NCBI RefSeq assembly: GCF_019097595.1
Contig: NC_080717.1
Coordinates: 9,613,304-9,677,303, forward strand
DNA length: 64,000 nucleotides
From: Hemibagrus wyckioides
Lineage: Eukaryota; Chordata; Actinopteri; Siluriformes; Bagridae
Direction of reading: 5' to 3'
In this document: positions 10,701-20,759 of the stretch, in pieces
Layout: each line of letters starts with the position of its first letter
How positions within the stretch are numbered: position 1 is the first letter of the stretch
Program-made: the position numbers and the translations under genes
Notes under the pieces: model-generated
What the model was told of the DNA's origin: nothing
What the model saw: only the letters and a program-made list of their open reading frames with translations
Databases searched by the model: none

Positions 10701-13700
10701 GGTCAGGTAGTGCTGCCAGATGACTGGGAAACTACAGCAGAAGTGATCAGGGAGGCAGGAAGAAAGGTGCTGGGTGTGTCATCTGGAAGGAGGAAAGAAG
10801 ATAAGGAGACTTGGTGGTGGAATGAGGAAGTTCAGGATAGTATTCAAAGGAAGAGGTTAGCCAAGAAGAAGTGGGACATGGACAGGACCGAAGAGAATAG
10901 ACAGGAATACAAGGAGTTACAGCACAGAGTGAAGAGGGAGGTGTCTAAGGCCAAGCAGAAGGTGTATGATGAGTTGTACACTAGGTTAGACACTAGAGAT
11001 GGAGAGAAGGACTTGTATAGGTTAGCTAGGCTAAGGATGTGTGGCAAGTTAGAGTTATTAAGGATAGAGATGGAAAGGTGCTCACAAGGGAGGAGAGTGT
11101 ACAGAGGAGATGGAAGGAGTAGCCTGCTTTGAAGAGCTGATGAATGAGGAAAATGAGAGGGAACAAAGAGTAGAAGGGGTGAACTCTGTGGAACAGAAAG
11201 TAGATAAGATTAGAAAGGATGAAGTCAGGAAGGCTTTGAAGAGGATGAAAAGTGGAAAGGCAGTTGGTCCTGACGACATCCCGGTGGAGGTCTGGAAGTG
11301 TCTAGGAGAGGCGGCAGTGGAATTTTTAACTAGTCTGTTTAACGGGGTTTTAGAGAGTGAGAAGATGCCTGAGGAATGGAGAAGAAGTGTATTAGTGCCG
11401 ATCTTTAAGAATAAGGGTGACATGCAGAGTTGCAGCAACTATAGGGGGATAAAGTTGATGAGCCATACAATGAAGCTATGGGAAAGAGTAGTGGAAGCTA
11501 GGTTAAGGAAGGTTGTGGAAATTTGTGAGCAGCAGTATGGCTTCATGCCCAGAAAGAGCACAACAGATGCAATTTTTGCTCTGAGAATGCTGATGGAGAA
11601 GTATAGGGATGGTCAGAGAGAGTTGCACTGTGTGTTTGTAGACTTGGAGAAAGCGTATGACAGGGTGCCAAGAAAAGAGCTGTGGTACTGTATGAGGAAG
11701 TCAGGAGTAGCAGAGAAGTATGTCAGAGTGGTGCAGGACATGTATGAGAGGAGCAGGACAGTGGTGAGGTGTGCTGTAGGCCAGACAGAGGAGTCCAGAG
11801 TGGAGGTGGGACTGCATCAGGGATCGGCTCTGAGCCCCTTCCTGTTTGCTATGGTGATGTCAGAGGAGGTGAGACAGGAGTTGTCAGAGGAGGTGAGACA
11901 GGAGTCTCCTTGGACAATGATGTTTGCAGATGACATTGTGATCTGTAGTGAGAGCAGGGAGCAGGTGGAGGAAAACCTGGAGAGGTGGAGGTTTGCGCTG
12001 GAGAGAAGAGGAATGAAAGTCAGTCGTAGTAAGACTGAGTACATGTGTGTGAATGACAGGGAGGGAAGTGGAACAGTAAGATTACAGGGTGAAGAGGTGA
12101 AGAAGGTACAGGAGTTTAAGTACTTGGGGTCAACAGTCCAGAGTAATGGAGAGTGTAGGAAAGAGGCAAAGAAGCGAGTGCAGGCAGGTTGGAATGGGTG
12201 GAGAGAGGTGTCGGGAGTTCTGTGTGATAGAAAAATTTCAGCGAGAATCAAGGGGAAGGTGTACAGGACAGTGGTGAGACCGGCCATGCTGTACGGTTTA
12301 GAGACAGTATCACTGAGACAGAGACAGGAGTCAGAGCTGGAGGTAGCAGAGCTGAAGATGTTGAGGTTCTCTTTGGGAGTGACACGGTTGGACAGGATTA
12401 GGAATGAGTACTTCAGAGGGACAGCTCATGTTGGACGTTTGGGGGACAAAGTTAGAGAGGCCAGGTTAAGATGGTTTGGACATGTCCAGAGGAGGGAGAG
12501 TGAGTATATTGGTAGGAGAATGTTGGACATGGAGCTGCCAGGCAGGAGGAAAAGAGGAAGGCCAAAGAGGAGGTATATGGATGTAATAAATGAGGATATG
12601 AAGCGAGTGGGTGTAAGTGTTGAGGATGCAGAAGATAGGGATAGGTGGAGAGAGATGATTCGCTGTGGCCACCCCTGAAGGGAAAAACTGAAAGCAGAAG
12701 AAGATATGCGTTGATCTCCTGTGGTCAGCTCAGATGCAAACAAATACAAAATACTGCAGGAGATAAACAGTAAAAGTGTCAGCAGTGTGGAACCATCTTA
12801 AAGTTTCTAACAAGCAATTAGCAATAAGACAAGCAATTTTTAAAAGCATATGTTGAAAATATACTGCATTATATTTTTAACTGTTCAGTGTTTCCACTTC
12901 TCACCCTGCAGTACTTGAGTACCAAAGTTAGGGATTTTTGGGAGGGCATGAGAAAAGTTATGAATATGCCTACATCCTTGTGTGGAGTGTAACGTACTTT
13001 AAACTGGGGCTCGGCTCTGCGGCGGAGTTTGGCCAAGATGGAGAGCAGAGGTTGGTAAACCGCATCCTCTGTAAGTTTATCACTGTAACACTCCCAGCAC
13101 TCCTGTAGCTTCTTGAAGCCTCGCTCACACATGGAGAGCAGCGACAGAGATACAGCAATATCTGCCCACTGCCGCTCGGTCCTGAACAAAAACACAAACA
13201 GACAAGTGTTTATATTTTCTAACTTTAGTGAACCATTGCACCAAAGCATTATAGCTCCTGGCTAAAACATTCACATCACTACTCTACTAAATGATAACAA
13301 ACTATGTACATATATTCTTTGTAATAAAGTTTTTTAGTAGAAAGGGAAATGAAAACACTGATTTTTGCTACTCACTTTGCAGTTCTGAAACGCTGACAGA
13401 GCTTCTCCACCAAGCTCTCCATCTGCCTCTCCTTAGTTATATAGGAAAACAGTTGCCTATGACAAAATGAGTACAATTAATCAATTACATATTTACAAAT
13501 ATATTAACCAAAAATCCAAGCAATACCAAACCAAATACCAAATTAATTTTTTACTTCATAACAGTGCTGAAGTCCTCCTCTTTCATTCCTCTCTCTGGAT
13601 CGGACAGCCTACTTATAATGTCTGGCAGCAGATTATAGATGGCATTATCCTGAGAGAGGAAACCAACAACGACTAAACAAAGAAAGAGAAATAAAAAGTA

Positions 13701-13912
13701 CATCAAGACGTACAACTCACAAATAAGTGCCTACCTTTGCAGCGAGTTCATTGAAAAAGTTGACTCCAAGGTTGTCAATATGTGGCTCAGGGTCAAGCAG
13801 GAGTGCAGCAACCTCGCTGACCTGACCTTTGACCTTCATCACATCCTTTAGCACTAACTGAGTCAGAACCGTGATGGCAGTCAGGCGCACCGACACGTTT
13901 TCGTCACACAAC
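7795..13912 (-). CDS. ncapd2: NCAPD2 (condensin complex subunit 1), 3' exons only
   Basis: Seven coding exons in phase: 13735-13912, 13555-13649, 13376-13456, 12998-13181, 8809-8950, 8420-8530, 7795-7874 (TAG). They encode about 289 residues of the C-terminal end of the condensin I HEAT subunit, which acts in mitotic chromosome compaction. Recognisable parts are the HEAT-type segment (VKGQVSEVAALLLDPEP), LPDIISRLSDPERG, LFSYITKERQMESLVEKLCQ, and an acidic and basic tail (TFSSDEEEEEE, then MAESETPKVTTPI). Splice sites are GT-AG throughout. The 4-kb intron 12997-8951 holds an antisense RTE LINE. Nothing upstream of 13912 resembles the preceding ~1000 residues, so the gene is 5'-truncated here. 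It may be a partial duplicate, a rearranged gene or an assembly break. Confidence 0.9.
9565..12703 (+). mobile_element. RTE-clade LINE, near full length, with 17-bp TSD
   Basis: The element is bounded by a perfect direct repeat, atatgcgttgatctcct, at 9548-9564 and 12704-12720. Its 5' part (atggggtcacagtccagtga..., aagggcatcc) is the typical fish RTE leader. The coding region spans about 9663-12678 and ends close to the 3' end, as in RTE elements, with a very short 3' UTR (gaagggaaaaactgaaagcagaag). It lies in an intron of NCAPD2 in antisense orientation. Confidence 0.95.
9663..12678 (+). pseudogene. RTE ORF (endonuclease + reverse transcriptase), one frameshift
   Basis: Two overlapping frames, 9663-11132 and 11110-12678, form one broken polyprotein. 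The first carries an apurinic-type endonuclease (RIGTLNVGAVTGKGRELAD, CVQETRWKG, VIGADFNGHV, VDYILCRR). The second carries the reverse transcriptase (KAVGPDDIPVEVWKCLG, FVDLEKAYDRVPRKELW, MFADDIVICSES) and the basic C-terminal segment typical of RTE (RWFGHVQRRE, GRRKRGRPKRR). The join needs a single frameshift near 11100-11130. A 24-bp tandem duplication (11860-11880 repeated at 11884-11904) adds eight residues just before the FADD box. Confidence 0.92.
12721..12997. other. NCAPD2 intron remainder
   Basis: Intronic sequence between the RTE element's downstream target duplication and the 184-nt NCAPD2 exon. No other feature is seen. Confidence 0.6.
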
Positions 13913-14194
13913 CTTCACAGACACATCCAATATAGAATGATAAACGACTCGTCACAAAACAACTTGCTGTGTAGTGTGCCAGAGTGCAGACTAGAATTTA
14001 ATTTCAATTTATTTGTGTAGCGCTTTTAACAATGGATATCGTCTGTCTGTGGGAACAATAGTCTGTTTCGGGTGGGGAAGAAAGGGAAAAAATGGGGAAG
14101 AAGGGGAAGGAAGAAAAAAGCACACACCTAAATATGCAGTAACCTCCTAAAACTTATAAATAATGATTAAACAAAGAACACATTCAAATCAAGT
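13913..14194. repeat. Fish repeat at the truncation point of NCAPD2
   Basis: From about 13992 the sequence (atttcaatttatttgtgtag, cgcttttaacaatgga) matches a widespread fish interspersed repeat, followed by a purine-rich gggaagaag run. It starts just upstream of the first visible NCAPD2 exon, so the loss of upstream exons may be linked to it. Confidence 0.45.
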
Positions 14195-14570
14195 CAAGTC
14201 CAGAAGCTTTTATTGTCCTTTTGACCACATATAGCTGATGCAGTACACAGTGAAATGAGACAACGTTTCTCCAGGACCCTGGTGCTACATAAACAACACA
14301 ACAACATATAATTACAAAACAACACAGAGAGCTAAGGACAGAAAGTAAGCTGTCCTAGCTACATAAAGTACATCGTGTGCAACTTGGTGCAAACAGTGCA
14401 AGACAAAAGACAGTGCAAAGAGACAATGCAGTACGTATAGCAGCAGTTGAATAATGTGCAAATACAATTCAAATAATAGATGACATGTAGCCTAACAATA
14501 AATACAGGAACAAATTATAAAATAGCAATATATTAAACTATAAACAAAAGAGAAAAATAATATTTAAACA
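14195..14570 (-). mobile_element. L2/Rex-type LINE, 3'-end fragment
   Basis: The end carries short tandem tcaag units followed by gaagcttttattgtcctttt and gctgatgcagtacacagtga, nearly the same as the 3' end of the LINE at 36320. Only the 3' UTR is present, so this is a strongly 5'-truncated copy. The element's sense strand is minus. Confidence 0.7.
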
Positions 14571-14849
14571 TCAAATATTTCAATATAAAATAGACATATA
14601 ACTTTGTAAGAATACAAGCGCTATATGCAACATATCTATATTTTCTTAATTTTTTTGAGCAACTGCTTTTGTCATCGTCTCTGTCACTGGACAATAAATT
14701 CTGGCCTTGTCCTGGCTATGTCCAGTTGCTGATGTCCACACTTTCTGCAAGTGTTGGCCTTCCACTCACCTAATGTATGCACGTAGTTGACGTGGCACAG
14801 GTGGTTGAATGCTGTTGGAGGAACACGTCTCGGCTGATGGACCATCACG

Positions 14850-15201
14850 TAGGGTGGAGTGCTGCTGGGCTGGGGAGTGCTGGTTGCCGAGGGTCCAGGG
14901 TCCATGTCCAGAGTCCGAATGTGGGTTCGGTGTGGGGACCGTGCTTGATAGAAGTGCTGGGCTCGATGGGAACAGCACCAGCTTGCGCCGGTATGCCTAA
15001 AACAACATGATGAAAAAAATATACATTAACAGTCTACATATATGGCAGTAAAATTTAAGCAATGGGTAAAGAGTTTAGGAGAGATATTTCAGATATAATA
15101 TACTGAGATATTTACATACCAAATTCTCCTCCATAACTTGAGTGGGAGAATCTGAAGAAAAGTGATGAGTGTCCACAGGCCTGCACTGGACATTTACTTA
15201 T
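14850..15201 (-). other. Two possible exons of an unidentified gene
   Basis: A splice-bounded segment at 15120-15201 (acceptor ttacag, donor gtatgt) joins in phase to sequence starting at 14999. Together they would read KCPVQACGHSSLFFRFSHS..., then a Pro/Ser-rich tail ending at a TGA near 14850. The Cys pattern hints at a small zinc-ribbon-like module, but I do not recognise the family. A segment at 15283-15387 is also exon-like but would join out of frame. It could be a decayed gene. Confidence 0.25.
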
Positions 15202-15429
15202 CTGTAACATTAAAAAAACACTGTCAGTTGACATGCAACCTATAGATTACATGGTATGGCTTTATGTCTTTTCTATACATACCCTCTGTTGAGGAGCAGG
15301 TCTGTCCCCAGCTGCAGAGGGACACACACCTGTGCTGGAAAACTGCCATGGCCTTACGAGATTTTTGAGGCTTCAGTAGTCGAACATCTGTGAAAGTTAA
15401 ATTCAGCAAGCTAAACTGAATAATAATTA

Positions 15430-16724
15430 AATCATAATGTACAATAATTCAAAAAATCGAAACGAATTAAAATGAACAACATGCAATTCTGTACAATTAC
15501 CAGCCCTCTTAGATTGTAAATCGTAAATAATAACACTATAATAATAGTGCACTGTGATGTATAATAACAGTAAACTATGATGTAAAAAAAGCAAATATTG
15601 GTAAAAAGGGATATAGTTCATTAACAAAAGCATTCCGGATTATAGTATTGGACAAATTTATGTTAGTAATAGAAACTCCATTCACCAATAGCCGAGGAAG
15701 ACGAGGTGTTACATTATTTTCAGATAAACTCCAAGATATCTGAACTATAGACTGTGGGATAGCTTTGATGATGTTATCATATTGTTTTCTGTCAAATAAA
15801 TTAAATTTGGAACTAAAAGTTTCAAAAGACATTTGTATGACAGACCATACTCCTTTCTCCCACCAGTTTTTGTAGAATATAGATTTGTTCCTAAACACAA
15901 CATATCTACAGTTCCATAGAGGGACATTATGAGGACTCAAATTATGCTTATAGATCATTTTCCAATAAAGTAAGACCTGTTGATGAAACACTGATAACTT
16001 AACAGGGTCATAATCACATCTAAGGAAAAAAATGGATACCTCCAACTTTCATAAATATTTGGCTAGGGATATGAAACCAAAAACTATTTTCATTTTTCAA
16101 AAAGGATTTTAGCCAGTTTGTCTTAATCATACCATTAATACACTCAATGTCAAGGGATTTTAGTCCCCCTAACTGTGCTATTTGTGTCTTTATAAATTAA
16201 TTTAACTAGATTAATAAAGTTTTCTCCAAAACCAAGTAATTCTAAAGTACGAAAATAAATTTGTGTTCAATCATGTCAAAAGCCTTAAAAAATCTAGAAA
16301 TAAAATGAAACAATCTACGATTAAATAATTATAATCCAGTAAGTCAAGCACAAGTCGTATATTATTGTGAATTGAGCGGCCTTTCAAAAAACCTGACTGT
16401 GTCTCTGAAATAATCTGTGAAACTCCAATTTTTAATCTGTTAGCATAAATATGAGTTAAAACTTTAATAGTCATTATTAAGCAGAGTTATGGGCCTTCTT
16501 TGAGATTGTCTATTAATTTTGGATTTTTTCCAGGTTTAGGGATGAGAGTGATAATCCCTTGGTTCATAGTAGTCGGAAGAATATGGGATTCAGATATTTC
16601 TTTCAACATATGAAAAACAAGGTCTTTAATAAATATCCAAAAATGCCTATAGAAGTTACTCGTCAATCCATCTGAACCAGGCGATTTGTGTAATGATAAA
16701 TAATTCATTGCTTTTTCAAGAAGC
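15430..16724 (-). mobile_element. L1-like LINE ORF2 fragment
   Basis: Minus-strand pieces read as L1-type ORF2: KSPGSDGLTSNFYRHF and GIITLIPKPGKNP (16490-16708), an RT segment AYANRL-like with SGFLKGRSIHNNI (16271-16470), and the C-terminal region (15575-16045) with FHQQVLLYWKMIYKHN and FRNKSIFYKNWWEKG. Frameshifts and stops separate them. The 5' truncation point at about 16724 abuts the 511-bp duplicated segment that carries a PIM exon. The 3' end near 15430 has no clear poly(A). Confidence 0.8.
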
Positions 16725-17235
16725 GTTTCTTCATCTCAATCTCAGTTCTTCACTGATGTATGTGATATCCCGGAGGTCATGTGATGTCCAGTAAGATGTG
16801 TTACCATGGTGAAAGTACACCAGTTTGAAGGATCAGTTACCTTTAGCTCACATCATGTTACTTGATCAATTTATAATGAATATGTTGTTGCTTATATGTG
16901 ATTTGATGTAATCTAGTTATTGACCCTAACTGTCTGATTGGGGTGGGGGTGTTGACTTATGAAAGTAGTCATGAACAGTAACTAATGCAGCATCTAGGAT
17001 TCTTATACCGGAAAATGACAGCAAGGTGCATTAGTTTTGCATAGTTTTGGTCTTTAAATCAATTGTAAACAGGACTTTATTGCTACTATCACAGCAGTCA
17101 AGTAAGGTTACTTACAACGGTGATGTACAGGTCCGAGCCGTCCTTACGGAGGTGTTTAATGGCAACCTACAAACAAAACAAAAACAAAACACCCCTGTGA
17201 AGTGTAGCAGTGGACAGATGGAAAACTTTCAAAAA
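16725..17235. repeat. 511-bp segmental repeat, copy 1
   Basis: Nearly identical, same orientation, to 38728-39238. Both include the 51-nt PIM-like exon and its intron flanks. Copy 1 abuts an L1-like fragment on the left. On the right it runs on toward the upstream PIM exon. Copy 2 runs on the left toward downstream PIM exons and on the right abuts repeats. Confidence 0.9.
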
Positions 17236-17640
17236 GGTGAGGGCGGAAGGTGCGAACAGAACAGTGAAAAAGGTGGGACAAATAACACGTGGGGAAAACA
17301 GAAACGAGATCACGTGACCCAGAAATCATAAACACAGGCTTAAAACTAGTGCCGGGATTAATCAAGTTTTATCTAATCTTATTTTAGGGATGCCCTACAA
17401 TGAAATGACAACCAGAGAAAGTTTTTGGAGAAAGTGCACATGCAAAAATCTGGACAATGCTCATGTCATTAACCTCATTACGCTCTACAGTTCATGTATT
17501 GTGTTGACCAGTGCAATCTGCAGGATTTGCACAGGCATTTACCTGCTGTCCATCTTTCCTACGAACACCTTCGTACACTGATCCAAAGCCTCCACTCCCC
17601 AGCAGATTTCTGATGGTGTACAGATTGAGATATCTCTGTG
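17116..17640 (-). pseudogene. PIM-like kinase, two N-lobe exons
   Basis: Exon 17543-17640 encodes the glycine-rich loop (LLGSGGFGSVYEGVRRKDG). Exon 17116-17166 (51 nt, same size as in the other PIM copies here) encodes VAIKHLRKDGSDLYITV with the ATP-binding Lys. Both have GT-AG borders and matching phase. The downstream catalytic exons are missing here, since the intron runs into an L1-like fragment and then unrelated sequence. Because the downstream half of a very similar gene lies at 34931-39169 next to a copy of the same 51-nt exon, these may be two halves of one rearranged or duplicated locus. Confidence 0.8.
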
Positions 17641-17659
17641 CTAAAGAAAACAAATAAAA

Positions 17660-18177
17660 AAAAGACACAAAATGAGCCTCGTGTTTGTTGTCCTCTTCTG
17701 TGCGTATGTAACGCGCTGAGTTAGCATTAACGTAAGGGATCGCTCGCCTAACTCAAGTTGCAGCAGAAATCACACGAAGCTCACACAGGTCGCATTTCAC
17801 ATCTCGAGGGGTTTTTATTTTTTACTAGCAACAGTGTTATTTATTTAAAGAAGAAAAATTAAATGAGCAACAGAAATGAAAATAAAAACATCGGAGCCGC
17901 ACTCATGCTGTACTCGCGGCTCACGTGACTGCAGACTGACCACAACACAAAAAAACAAAATGGCGCCCTGCTCTTAAAGGAGCCACAGCTTATTTCACTC
18001 GTTACAGGTGAAATGGTCAGTAATAAATCAGTGGTTTATTTCGTGTATGTGTTTTTTATTTCTTTTTATACAACAGCACAATAACTGCTAACCTTATCAC
18101 AGCATTCTGATCATGGGTAAAAAAAAGCCAGTTGTTACTTATATAAAAAACAGCTTTCGTATCTACCTCAGATATAC
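17660..18177. other. No gene recognised; possible upstream region of a PIM gene
   Basis: A CpG-containing stretch (about 17700-17960) lies upstream, on the minus strand, of the PIM-like N-lobe exons. It could hold the promoter and first exon, but I could not fix a start codon with a good donor. Confidence 0.3.
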
Positions 18178-18477
18178 ACTGCGGTCAAAAGAATTGACCA
18201 CAACATTAACATCCCAGAGTTTCCATCATTTTCTTTTTTCTTTTTCTTTTCAAGCAAAAACCTTTTGCTGTTACTGCTTAACTAGCCTGAAATAGTGAAT
18301 ACTTAAGCATCGGCTAGTCACGTGACTGTCACATGATCGTACTGCACTGAGAGAGTTGTGGTCAGTCAGTATTGTCCTGTTCATCATGTTCATGTGTTTG
18401 TCAGCTTGATAGGACCATACAAATTTGTGTATCTTATATTAGAGCATTTAAAATTTAGTGCTTTGAGTACAATTCAC

Positions 18478-18741
18478 TCACCTGTTAGTGGGTGGGATAT
18501 ATTAGGCAGTAAGTGAACATTTTGTCCTCAAAGTTGATGTGTTAGAAGCAGGAAAAATGGACCTGTGTAAGGATTTGAGGCAGTGTCATGCTTTGGGCAA
18601 TGTTCTGCTGGGAAACCTTGGGTCCTGCCATCCATGTGGATGTTGACACGTTCCACCTACCTAAGCATTGTTGCAGATCATGTACACCCTTTCATGGAAA
18701 CGGTATTCCCTGATGACTGTGGCCTCTTTCAGCAGGGTAAT
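18478..18741 (+). mobile_element. Tc1-like transposon, left part of an interrupted copy
   Basis: This contains the 5' region (cctgttagtgggtgggatat, gaagcaggaaaaatgg) fused by a deletion to central transposase codons (ATGCTTTGGGCAATG, TTTCATGGAAACG). It stops at 18741 where the LTR-like element enters. The rest continues at 20402. A shorter degenerate inverted-repeat sequence lies at 18178-18360. Confidence 0.8.
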
Positions 18742-20401
18742 TGTCGGAACTCAGAGCCCCCTCCGAGTGGACATATCACCGGGTGGAATTTTTAGATTGT
18801 GTCTATTTCTCTTAGCTTTCCATAATCTTACCCAATGAACTCAATAAACTATAAAAACTTAGCCAAAATAAAGGAGATCTCAGTCAGCAGATGAGAAGAA
18901 GCAGGTTTCTTTATTCAGCCATGCAGTCAACAACATGCATTTATGAAGAGAGCAGCTGGTTTTTAAAATCCCTGAGAAATTCCCCTCTACTTATACCCGT
19001 TTCTCTAATTTAAATATTTCCAGCAATTTCCCATTATATTCAATGTATGGCTACATAATTTACATACTTTTGCCATTTCCCATTATTTTCCTACTTGTAC
19101 CGATACCGCCCCTAAATTAATATCATCCTCCCCTTGATGACGTCAATTTTTCCTCCTCTCAAGTTTCCCTTGTTTTCAGGCTAAGTCAGCAGATTTCAAG
19201 AAAAAATAGCACTTACTTATAAGCGCTGCTTCCTTATCAACTTCATTTGACCGCAACCTCCCAAGCTGCTTCCTTGGATCATCCCGACCTCATACGCTGC
19301 CTTCCACAACTATGTGTAAGTACCCTGACCTCTTCCTCTGTGTCATATTGATCTTTCTTTATCTGCTTGATCTAAGTTAGATGCGTTTGTATTTTTTAAA
19401 TAAGCCTTCCCATTATGCTGTCTCATATCCTTCCCGCCAATGCTCTTCACTACCATAGACCAAGTCACACTGCCCTAACAGTCTACCACTGCCCTGTCAA
19501 CCCAAGGCAAGAGTTTCCTCTTGCCTTAGTGCATATCCTGGGCCTTGAGCTTTTAAGCGTTTCACTCTTATTGTCTGCTAAGCTTTATTTAAGATTACAT
19601 AGTCACACAATATGCACCTCACTCATCCCTATTTTTCCTTCTAGCTCAGTCAGCCTGCAGAAGTCCCAGGGGTGCTCTGCGACGCTGTCGCCAGTATCAG
19701 CTGTCTTGCCTGGCTATTGAGCTTACTGGTTTCCTGGAACACCTATCTGACACCTCCATCCCCGAGTCCTCTCACCTTACTCACCATATCGTGAGAGATG
19801 CCCTCTGTCTCGATCAGAGCACCCAATTTCACCCCAAAACCTGTGATCAGTCTACTCAGACCCTCTACTGGCATTGGACACGCGCTACCTCTCAAGGCAT
19901 CCAGACTATTGAGATCTCTTCTGATGATTCTTCCTCTGACTCTTCTTCACCTCCTAACTCTCCTGACGTTCCCCAACGTTCTCCTGGCTTTGTGCCTTTG
20001 CTTTACAGTATTCACAATATTCCCCAATCTTCTCCTGTCTATTCGCCTCCAGTTTCTCCCACTGATTACTCTCCCACTTCTCCTCAGGAACCTGAGGTCC
20101 CTTCTTCTACAGCTGACCCTCCGGTCCCACTGATCCCACTGGATAGGCTGACTGACTGAGCTGTAACTCCTAATGTTTCAATAAATTTCTCTTTCCTTCT
20201 TCCTGTCTCAGTGTGGTTATTACACCAGTATACTAATATTAATGGTTTTGCATGTTTATTATAAAGGTTATACATGATTATTATAAATTTGCATTAATCA
20301 AAGCCAGCTACTAGTCAATAGCTAAATATTTTGGATAGGTAAACACTACTGATAAGCAGGGTATTGCTATCTTAAAGCTAGGCATATAATTTTCTCCGAC
20401 A
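18742..20401 (+). mobile_element. 1.66-kb LTR-like insertion with 4-bp TSD
   Basis: The insertion begins TGTCGGA and ends TCCGACA, so it has TG...CA ends and 7-bp inverted termini. It is flanked by TAAT (18738-18741 and 20402-20405). The undisturbed site (cagcagggtaatgcaccg) is seen at 33943-33960, which proves the borders. A polyadenylation signal AATAAA lies at 20180. This suits a large solo LTR or a small non-autonomous LTR element. No gag or pol motif is present. Confidence 0.75.
19791..20159 (+). CDS. Ser/Pro-rich ORF inside the LTR-like element
   Basis: Of 122 codons, the C-terminal half is strongly Ser/Pro/Asp-rich (EISSDDSSSDSSSPPNSP, then PVYSPPVSPTDYSPTSP). A hydrophobic patch followed by acidic Ser (IQTIEISSDDSSSD) resembles a SUMO-interaction motif. 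It ends 20 nt before the polyadenylation signal. The frame continues open upstream of the ATG, so the true start is uncertain. I do not recognise the family. It could be the 3' end of a longer gene, including an accessory gene in an LTR. Confidence 0.4.
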   Translation: MRDALCLDQSTQFHPKTCDQSTQTLYWHWTRATSQGIQTIEISSDDSSSDSSSPPNSPDVPQRSPGFVPLLYSIHNIPQSSPVYSPPVSPTDYSPTSPQEPEVPSSTADPPVPLIPLDRLTD

Positions 20402-20745
20402 TAATGCACCGTGCCACAAAGCCCAAATGGTTCAGGAATGGTTTGATGAGCACAACAATGAGTTTGAGGTGTTGACTTGGCCTCCAAATTCCCCAGATCT
20501 CAATCCAATCCAGCATCTGTGGGATGTGCTGGACAAACAAGTCCGATCCATGGAGGCCTCACCTTGCAACTTACAGGACTTTAAGGATCTGCTGCTAACA
20601 TCTTGGTGCCAGATACCACAGCATACCTTCAGGGATCTAGTGGAGTCCATGCCTCGATGGGTCAGGGCTGTTTTGGCAGCAAAAGGGGGACCAACACAAT
20701 ATTAAGCAGGTGGTCATAATGTTATGCCTGATCAATGTATATGAT
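20402..20745 (+). mobile_element. Tc1-like transposon, right part of the interrupted copy
   Basis: This continues the element broken at 18741: NAPCHKAQMVQEWF, then WPPNSPDLNPIQHLWDVLD with the catalytic Glu and LAAKGGPTQY at the C terminus. The terminal repeat ggtcataatgttatgcctga follows. The coding segment is open from 20427 to 20705, but the gene as a whole is disrupted. Confidence 0.85.
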
Positions 20746-20759
20746 ACTGTATGTAAACG

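Noticed and set aside
16725..17235. LTR pair (two 511-bp direct repeats 22 kb apart)
   Set aside because: The repeats contain a PIM exon and lack TG...CA ends or a primer-binding site. They are a segmental duplication, not LTRs.
18742..20401. Cut-and-paste DNA transposon
   Set aside because: Inverted ends are only 7 bp, the duplication is 4 bp (TAAT), and there is no transposase. TG...CA ends and a polyadenylation signal favour an LTR origin, though not conclusively.
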